7,402 bases of DNA from Bifidobacteriaceae bacterium (lineage in GTDB: Bacteria; Actinomycetota; Actinomycetes; Actinomycetales; WQXJ01), in the NCBI GenBank assembly GCA_031265345.1, contig JAISCU010000400.1, positions 1 through 7,402 on the forward strand, read 5' to 3'. How positions within the stretch are numbered: the first letter of the stretch is position 1; the number at the start of each line of letters is the position of its first letter. The position numbers and the translations under genes are program-made. Below the pieces are notes generated by a model that saw only the letters and a list, made by a program, of their open reading frames with translations, made no database searches and was not told the origin of the DNA. Positions 1 through 7,402 of this stretch are shown here, piece by piece.

Positions 1-186
1 GTGTTGCTCTCCACGCACTTGCTGGAGGACGTGCGGGCGGTGGCCGCCCAGGTTGTGATCCTGGCTCAGGGCCAAATCGTGTTCGCTGGCGCTCCGGACG
101 AATTGGCCGCCACGCCTGCCGATTCGCCCGATTTCGCCGCCAGCTTCGACGCTGCGGCCACTTCTCTGATGGCCGTGGACGAGTGA
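1..186 (+). CDS. ABC transporter ATP-binding protein, C-terminal fragment
   Basis: This is the last 61 codons of an ABC transporter ATPase; the Walker A, signature and Walker B motifs lie outside the window to the left. The visible start LLSTHLLEDV matches the H-loop (switch) region, with the histidine at residue 7 contacting the ATP gamma-phosphate in this family. It is followed by the usual VVILAQGQIVFAGAPDEL strand-turn segment that closes the nucleotide-binding domain. A short alanine-rich tail ends at the TGA at 184-186. The next gene begins within or just after this stop, and two membrane proteins follow on the same strand, so this is probably the energising subunit of an ABC exporter. 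The first codon is GTG, but it falls inside the conserved domain and is not the true start. The substrate cannot be inferred. The family call is firm; the fragment is incomplete because of the window edge. Confidence 0.88.
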   Translation: MLLSTHLLEDVRAVAAQVVILAQGQIVFAGAPDELAATPADSPDFAASFDAAATSLMAVDE

Positions 187-187
187 T

Positions 188-192
188 AAGGA
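188..192 (+). promoter_or_regulatory. Ribosome binding site that decides the membrane-protein start
   Basis: AAGGA lies 8 bases before the ATG at 201. The alternative GTG at 183, which overlaps the preceding stop codon as GTGA, has no comparable purine-rich site at the right distance. This favours translation from 201. Confidence 0.6.
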
Positions 193-200
193 ACCGAATC

Positions 201-1441
201 ATGAAAGCGGCGACCAGCACGGCTTTCCGGACGTTGTTCGGGCCGTGGATGGCGCTGGGCCTGCTTGGGCTCGACGTGGGCGTGCTGGCAATGCGTGGCG
301 CGGGGTGGCTGGGCGAATCGATGTACTTGGTCCGCACGTTGGCGGTCGTGTTCAACGTGGCCGGGGCGCTCCTCACAGCAGTCGCGGCGACGGATGCCGC
401 CCGGATCAGCCGCTCAGGGAACATCGGCCTGATCCTGGCAGTGCGCAAGACCCACCGACGTTACCTGTGGGCTTGGTGGTGGACGTTTTGGCCAGCCGCA
501 GCGGCGCACGCAATCGTGTTTCTCGTCGCAACAGCAGCGGGCGGTGACTTGTCCCCCCGCGGTGGATGGGGACGCTTGGTATTGGCGTTAGCAGTCCAAT
601 TGGCTGATATCGGATGGTTCATCGCGTTGGGGTCGGTGATTGGGCGGCTGTTGCCGACCATAGCGGCCGCATTGGTCGCGGCGGTGACTGGCCTTGTCGC
701 CGTCTACTATTTCCAGGGCCTCTATTTCGATTTCGCCGAAGCCAGGTTCTCGCCGTTGGGAGATTCGGGATCGGTGCTCTCGCAAATCGGCCAACTGTAT
801 AACCCGGTCGAATTGGTGTTGCAGTTAGCCTTCCTTACCGCCTCAGGCGCGGTGTTCTTGTGGAGTCCAGTGAGGCTCCACGGAACCCGGACAGCCATCC
901 GCCCCGTGGGCATGATGGGCGTCGGAATCGCTGTGATCGCGCTTTGGGGAGCGCCTTCATTGTTGCCAACCGATCCGTTCGTGCCCGACCCGTCCCTTCC
1001 CGATGTCTGCGTCGGCGGCATCCCGACAATCTGCTATTACCACGAACACGAGCGCTACGCGGCTCCCTACATCGAGACGATCGAGCGAGTGACAGGTGCC
1101 GCCCGCGCCGCAGGCTATGACTCCCTCGTGACAGAAGAAGTCCTCGAGACCAGCGCAACATCCAGGCCAAGCGGACCCGATCAGGCCGGTCTCACCGGAT
1201 TCGAGGCAGGCGCTGTGAGCGATGAAATGATCGTCGGCGAACTCCTCTCCCTCCGGAACTGCCCGCAGATGTACGCGGAAGTTCAACCGTCGGAGGAGTT
1301 TTGGCGCGACATGCGCTTGTTGGAAGCCACTTGGCTGGACTTGCTTGGTCACGAGTACCAGTGGTTCGCCGATGACGCCGAGGCCGCGTCGGCCCCATTG
1401 TCACCTCGTGAGGCGTCCGCCAAGATGACAGAGCTTCGCGC

Positions 1442-1457
<16 letters not shown>
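201..1457 (+). CDS. ABC transporter membrane protein with cysteine-containing C-terminal domain
   Basis: This is a 418-residue integral membrane protein, presumably the permease partner of the ATPase just upstream. About seven hydrophobic segments are visible, near residues 12-31, 43-64, 90-111, 124-147, 150-171, 204-221 and 236-252. The last ~165 residues are hydrophilic, start with a proline-rich linker (PTDPFVPDPSLPD), and carry C270, C278, C354 and C415 plus a HEHERY motif. The spacing CVGGIPTIC followed by a histidine/glutamate-rich helix recalls a C-terminal domain I associate with actinobacterial ABC-system membrane proteins; that family link is from memory and tentative. With an odd number of membrane segments and the N-terminus inside, the tail would lie outside the cell, where the cysteines could form disulfides; this is inference. 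I chose ATG at 201 over GTG at 183 because of the AAGGA site. The next gene begins 16 bases before this one ends, so translation is probably coupled. Confidence 0.72.
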
Positions 1458-5283
<3,826 letters not shown>

Positions 5284-5287
<4 letters not shown>

Positions 5288-5955
5288 TGGTCCCCCCACC
5301 ATTCAGTCAGTCCCGCGCGAATGCGTTCAGCATCCGCGGGCGTCCCCATCAATTCGAATTTTGCCAGGCACGGCACCTGGCACTTCGCCGCGACAATATC
5401 CCCGGCGAGCCCGTAGGCGGCGCCGAAATTAGTGTTTCCGGCCGTTATGACGCCACGTATCAGTGCCCGGTTGGCATTGTGGTTCAAGAACCGCACCACC
5501 TGCGGCGGCACGGTCCCCCGCCCCTGGGTGCCCCCGCCGTAGGTCGGCACGATCAACACGTATGGTCCAGGCGCGATCAGCCCAGGGTCCCGCACGGTCA
5601 AGGCGTCTTCGCCGCCCCGTGCCCGGGCGATACGCGGCGGAAAGACTGAGGCGGCGGCATCGGCGGAATTGGAGACAGGACCCAGTTCGGTCGACGGGTC
5701 GGCAGGGCCCTGGCGAACTGCCCGGTGCAGGGGAATGCGGGCGGCGGGCCAGCCCAACTTCGCCACGAACCGGGCAGTGTTCCCAGAAGCGGACGAGAAG
5801 TAGACAAGCCCGAGCGGCTCGCCTACGCGATTGACCGGCGCCGCAGCCCCTTCCGCTGCGCCGGAACACGGGTTAGCGTCTGACGCAAACCCGTGTTCCT
5901 CAGGCCGCCGAGCCTCTCCTGGCATGAGGCACGGCGCGCTGACCAGGGCGGTCAT
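5284..5955 (-). CDS. nrdI: Flavodoxin-like NrdI, activator of class Ib ribonucleotide reductase, unusually long
   Basis: NrdI is an FMN protein that supplies oxidant for assembling the Mn-tyrosyl cofactor of NrdF. The core is clear: [15 protein letters not shown] (residues 50-64, phosphate loop of the FMN site), [11 protein letters not shown] (132-142), then VVRFLNH and [17 protein letters not shown] (170-186). The protein is 223 residues, whereas typical members are about 130-160. The excess lies in a ~47-residue N-terminal extension and in an insertion of some 35-50 residues between RIPLHR (73-78) and the [12 protein letters not shown] strand. The ATG at 5955 overlaps the nrdH stop as TGATG with AAGGCGG upstream; the only other plausible start is the ATG for residue 11. 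No ATG, GTG or TTG exists in frame between the palindrome at 5863-5899 and the conserved core, so the palindrome must be translated (residues 20-31). Function is likely retained because the FMN motifs are intact. Confidence 0.92.
5863..5899. repeat. 37-bp near-perfect palindrome inside nrdI
   Basis: Two perfectly complementary 12-base arms, GGAACACGGGTT (5863-5874) and AACCCGTGTTCC (5888-5899), flank a second pair, GCGTC (5876-5880) and GACGC (5882-5886), around a single central T at 5881. Only the A/A pair at 5875/5887 and the centre break symmetry, and the symmetry stops sharply at both ends. It lies in the N-terminal extension of nrdI and encodes residues 20-31 in frame. In RNA it would form a long hairpin between nrdH and the nrdI core. 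It could be an inserted palindromic element of the REP or Rickettsia-palindrome type, or a structural control of operon expression. No second copy is seen in this window. Confidence 0.9.
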
Positions 5956-6245
5956 CAGGCCGCCTTGCGGGACTGGCGGAAGCGGGCGGCATCGGCGGCG
6001 TCGTGTTCGGCTTGGTGCGCCAAAGCCGCGACGGCGGCGATCCGGTCGGGGCGGTAACCCGACCAATGGTCGGCGCCGGCCACCACCACCGGGGCCTGAC
6101 GGTGCCCCATCGCGACTACCTGGTCGAGGGCTTGGGCGTCCCTCGACAGGTCGATGACCTCGTATTCGACCTGGGCTCGATCCAGGGCGCGGCGGGTGGC
6201 GTGGCACTGCGGGCAGGCGGGTTTGGAATAGACGGTGATGGTCAC
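5955..6245 (-). CDS. nrdH: Glutaredoxin-like redoxin NrdH, electron donor to NrdE
   Basis: NrdH is a small thioredoxin-fold protein that reduces the C-terminal cysteine pair of NrdE, usually fed by thioredoxin reductase. The protein is 96 residues. The redox motif is C11-P-Q-C14 in [15 protein letters not shown]. The cis-proline is P52 in QAPVVV, and WSGYRPD (61-67) matches the WSGFRPD signature typical of NrdH. Typical NrdH proteins have about 75-80 residues; the extra length is an alanine/charged C-terminal tail after LAH (residues 78-96). I chose the GTG at 6245 because it gives the canonical TITVYSKP N-terminus and follows a GGAG site at 9 bases. An in-frame ATG at about 6372 would fuse leader sequence to the N-terminus and is unlikely. 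It is first in nrdHIEF; its TGA overlaps the nrdI ATG. Expression is probably governed by the riboswitch and NrdR sites upstream. Confidence 0.95.
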   Translation of the reverse strand: MTITVYSKPACPQCHATRRALDRAQVEYEVIDLSRDAQALDQVVAMGHRQAPVVVAGADHWSGYRPDRIAAVAALAHQAEHDAADAARFRQSRKAA

Positions 6246-6254
6246 GGCGCTTGT

Positions 6255-6258
6255 CTCC
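6255..6258 (-). promoter_or_regulatory. Ribosome binding site of nrdH
   Basis: On the minus strand GGAG within CCGGAGAC lies 9 bases before the GTG at 6245. It supports the GTG start over longer in-frame alternatives in the leader. The adjacent upstream octamer CCCAGACC (6260-6267) is complementary to a stretch within the riboswitch. Confidence 0.6.
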
Positions 6259-6313
6259 GGGTCTGGGTTGGAAGAGGAGCTGCCGATGGCGGAATGGCCG
6301 GACGGCGCTGGCG

Positions 6314-6342
6314 CGCCACGAACCGGCGGCTCCCGCGAGCCG
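6314..6342 (-). promoter_or_regulatory. Candidate riboswitch expression platform: two overlapping hairpins
   Basis: In the RNA read from the minus strand, one hairpin has a CGGCTC/GAGCCG stem with a 4-base loop (6327-6342). A second has a CGCC/GGCG stem with loop GGTTCGT (6314-6328). They share bases 6327-6328, so they cannot both form fully. The second loop contains TTCG, complementary to CGAA in the riboswitch P5 loop (6506-6512), so it is a candidate L13 for the L5-L13 kissing interaction known in cobalamin riboswitches. No U-run follows either hairpin, so a standard intrinsic terminator is not evident. This is inference from base pairing done by eye. Confidence 0.4.
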
Positions 6343-6373
6343 ACGTCTCCTCGCACGGGGCTTTGCCCATGCA

Positions 6374-6597
6374 TGCTGACAGGTCTTCGGACTCGTGGGC
6401 TTGGCGCCTCGCGGCCCTTGCCTACCTGGTCGCCGCTTCCCAGACCTCCCGGTCTAGTGCTCTCGGCAACCGTCGTTCCCACTCACCGCTGCGGGGCAGT
6501 CCCGGATTCGCACCGGGTTCCCGTGCGGACGAGTCACGTCTGGGCCACCGGTTGCGGTCCTCGGGTCCCCGTCCGCCGCCCTTCCGGGCGACCAGCA
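6374..6597 (-). ncRNA. Cobalamin (adenosylcobalamin) riboswitch in the nrdHIEF leader
   Basis: Read on the minus strand, the leader contains the conserved cobalamin riboswitch core: GGGAACCCGGTGCGAATCC, then GGGACTGCCCCGC, then AGCGGTGA (about 6483-6521). The B12-box-like segment GAGTCCGAAGACCTGTC follows near the 3' end (6378-6394). P5 is CCGGT-side/CCGGG with loop TGCGAAT (6501-6517). A closing P1 stem can be drawn between TGCTGG (6592-6597) and GTCAGCA (6374-6380). The element starts about 12 bases downstream of the NrdR sites and ends about 130 bases before the nrdH start. In known cases these riboswitches turn off B12-independent functions when cobalamin is plentiful; here that would repress class Ib ribonucleotide reductase. 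I am confident of the family; the exact 5' boundary is approximate. Confidence 0.93.
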
Positions 6598-6608
6598 ATG
6601 GAGTTACC

Positions 6609-6624
6609 CTACTACATCTTGTGG
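6609..6624 (-). promoter_or_regulatory. NrdR box 1 (promoter-proximal)
   Basis: The plus-strand sequence CTACTACATCTTGTGG matches the NrdR consensus acaCwAtATaTwGtgt at all of the strongest positions (C, w, A, AT, T, w, GTG). NrdR is the (d)ATP-sensing repressor of ribonucleotide reductase operons and binds two such boxes as a multimer. It lies immediately upstream of the riboswitch, where the nrdH promoter must be. No convincing -10/-35 pair could be picked by eye. Confidence 0.72.
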
Positions 6625-6639
6625 CTCGCTCCGAAAGCG

Positions 6640-6655
6640 ACACAAGATGAGGGTT
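6640..6655 (-). promoter_or_regulatory. NrdR box 2 (promoter-distal)
   Basis: The plus-strand sequence ACACAAGATGAGGGTT fits the left half of the NrdR consensus perfectly (ACACAA.AT) and the right half poorly. Its start is 31 bases from that of box 1, leaving a 15-base linker, the three-helical-turn spacing seen for paired NrdR boxes. CATCTTGTG of box 1 and CACAAGATG of box 2 are also exact inverted copies of each other, giving the pair dyad symmetry. Confidence 0.6.
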
Positions 6656-6698
6656 CACGATGCGAGACGGGTGCTGTCCTGCCGTTCTCTTGGTCGGC

Positions 6699-6876
6699 TC
6701 AAGTCCGCGACCGGCACGCCTCGAGCTCGGCCCGCCCCGCGTCGGTGAGTCGGTAGCGCTGGTTTCGGCTTCGTGGCCTGTCGGGGATCATCAGCTCCAC
6801 TCAACCGCGTCGATCAGGGGGCGCAGGTGTTTCCGGACATTGTAGGTGTGAGCGGTCACGTCCAGGCCGTCACCAT
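6699..6876 (-). pseudogene. Frameshifted remnant of a C-terminal winged-helix domain (Fic-family or ATP-binding regulator type)
   Basis: Two short minus-strand reading frames together resemble the C-terminal winged helix found in Fic proteins and in AlbA-type ATP-binding regulators. The first (about 6876 to a TGA at 6791-6793) reads DVTAHTYNVRKHLRPLIDA. The second (6797 to a TGA at 6699-6701) reads ELMIPDRPRSRNQRYRLT followed by DAGRAELEA. The phrase IPD-P-SRNQRYRLT, directly after a PLIDA helix, is the hallmark I recognise; in intact proteins the two parts lie in one frame with a short link. Here a frameshift and a stop separate them, and nothing recognisable precedes position ~6876. It is probably a decayed gene end lying between the HNH gene and the NrdR sites. 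The family assignment is from memory of the motif. Confidence 0.5.
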
Positions 6877-7039
6877 CGTTTGACGATGCCGCGCGCACGG
6901 GTGTCGGCGTTTGGTCGTGCCCGCCTGACCGTGGTTGGCGGCGGGCACCGCCTCGGCTTGAGCGTTGCCAGGAACGGTTCCGCGCAAGGGTCGACTCGGG
7001 GGTCGGGGTGTGTCACTGCCGATGCCGTCCGGCCTGCCT
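6877..7039. other. Non-coding spacer between the HNH gene and the gene remnant
   Basis: No gene with recognisable features is seen on either strand. Open frames crossing it are arginine/proline-rich and start or end inside neighbouring features. It contains the inverted repeat at 6917-6948 and a small GGAAC-G-GTTCC palindrome at 6971-6981. Confidence 0.55.
6917..6948. repeat. Inverted repeat, possible terminator of the HNH gene
   Basis: Perfect 9-base arms GTGCCCGCC (6917-6925) and GGCGGGCAC (6940-6948) surround a 14-base loop that can itself pair (ACC/GGT). The hairpin lies 92 bases past the HNH stop codon on the minus strand. No T-run follows on either strand, so termination is only a possibility; many high-GC actinobacterial terminators lack a clear U-tract. 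Confidence 0.4.
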
Positions 7040-7402
7040 TCAGCTATCGTTCGGCGGGTCGCCGGGTTGGTCGCCGTCTTCGCGCCGTCCCGATCCACCT
7101 GATTCACGGCCGTCGGCGCCGTCGCCTGCTGGCCCGTCGGCGCTCGCCTCGGTGGCCGCAGGGTGGGGTGGTTTGCGGTGCCGGTGGTGCATCAACGGTG
7201 TGCGTTCGGGGTCGTACCAGGCGGGCGGCCGGAACTCCCACAGCCCGTCCTCCCTCAGGCCGAGCACCCAGTCGGGGTCGCGTCCCTTGGGCGGCTCGAC
7301 CAGGCGGTGATGGGCTGGGCATAACAAACACAAGTTCGACAATTTGGTGTCCCCGCCCTGTTTCCACGGGACCACGTGGTGGCACTCGCAGACCTCCGGC
7401 GG
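7040..7402 (-). CDS. HNH endonuclease, 13E12/DUF222-type, C-terminal part
   Basis: The C-terminal 120 codons of a gene whose start lies beyond the right edge. The HNH nuclease motif is visible at the beginning: CECHHVVPWKQGG (residues 5-17), then TKLSNLCLLC (19-28), then PAHHR. The paired histidines (8-9), the central asparagine (23) and the distal histidines (31-32) fit the HNH fold, and the cysteines at 5, 7, 25 and 28 may contribute to zinc binding. It is followed by WVLGLREDGLWEFRPP and WYDPERTPLMHHRHR, the tail seen in actinobacterial 13E12-repeat/DUF222 proteins, and by a low-complexity acidic tail rich in G, D and P. Such proteins are abundant multicopy genes in actinobacteria; their biological role is poorly defined and DNA cleavage is assumed from the motif. 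It lies upstream of and in the same direction as nrdHIEF but is separated from it by ~385 bases, so it is probably not part of that operon. Confidence 0.88.
   Translation of the reverse strand, partial: PPEVCECHHVVPWKQGGDTKLSNLCLLCPAHHRLVEPPKGRDPDWVLGLREDGLWEFRPPAWYDPERTPLMHHRHRKPPHPAATEASADGPAGDGADGRESGGSGRREDGDQPGDPPNDS

Noticed and set aside
5956..6207. Upstream extension of the nrdI frame to about 6207
   Set aside because: It would lie entirely inside nrdH in another frame and is arginine/proline-rich; the TGATG junction at 5953-5957 gives a better start.
6246..6482. Upstream extension of the nrdH frame through the leader, including an in-frame ATG near 6372
   Set aside because: The extension would translate riboswitch sequence; the GTG at 6245 gives the family N-terminus and has a GGAG site 9 bases upstream.
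6606..6645. A specific -10/-35 promoter for nrdH (TAGGGT or TAGTAG with TTGTGT)
   Set aside because: TTGTGT is 23 bases from TAGTAG and further from TAGGGT, and other spacings give poor -35 matches; the promoter is expected here but cannot be pinned by eye.
6003..6756. Plus-strand open frames of 215 and 173 residues over nrdH, the leader and the riboswitch
   Set aside because: They run antisense to nrdH and to a structured RNA element, and show no domain features.

Overview
The window is high-GC bacterial DNA with actinobacterial features: GTG starts, tightly overlapping genes, an HNH endonuclease fragment of the kind embedded in 13E12/DUF222 proteins, and a class Ib ribonucleotide reductase operon in the order nrdH-nrdI-nrdE-nrdF. 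I cannot name the species from sequence alone.

Left part (1-2176, plus strand): the end of an ABC transporter operon. It holds the C-terminal 61 residues of an ATP-binding subunit (H-loop STHLLEDV), a polytopic membrane protein with a cysteine-containing C-terminal domain, and a second polytopic membrane protein. All three genes overlap or nearly abut. They look like one export or drug-resistance type ABC system of unknown substrate. The last gene converges on nrdF and overlaps its 3' end by about 52 bases.

Centre (2125-6245, minus strand): a complete nrdHIEF operon. NrdH is the glutaredoxin-like reductant, NrdI the flavodoxin-like activator of the metal-tyrosyl cofactor, NrdE the catalytic subunit and NrdF the radical-bearing subunit. 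nrdH/nrdI share TGATG, nrdI/nrdE share ATGA, and nrdF follows nrdE after 55 bases with its own strong ribosome binding site. Catalytic residues are intact. NrdI is unusually long, and its N-terminal extension is partly encoded by a near-perfect 37-bp palindrome (5863-5899).

Leader (6246-6655, minus strand): upstream of nrdH lies a cobalamin riboswitch (about 6374-6597). Just upstream of that is a pair of NrdR-box-like sites spaced 31 bp apart, the arrangement expected for the NrdR repressor. The operon therefore appears to be under two layers of control: dNTP sensing at the promoter and vitamin B12 sensing in the leader RNA. This predicts that the organism also has a B12-dependent class II reductase elsewhere.

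Right part (6656-7402, minus strand): a short frameshifted remnant resembling the C-terminal winged-helix of Fic-family or ATP-binding regulator proteins, a spacer with a strong hairpin, and the C-terminal 120 residues of an HNH endonuclease that runs off the window.

The components are recognisable families. The parts most worth a second look are the stacked NrdR/B12 control and the palindrome inside nrdI.
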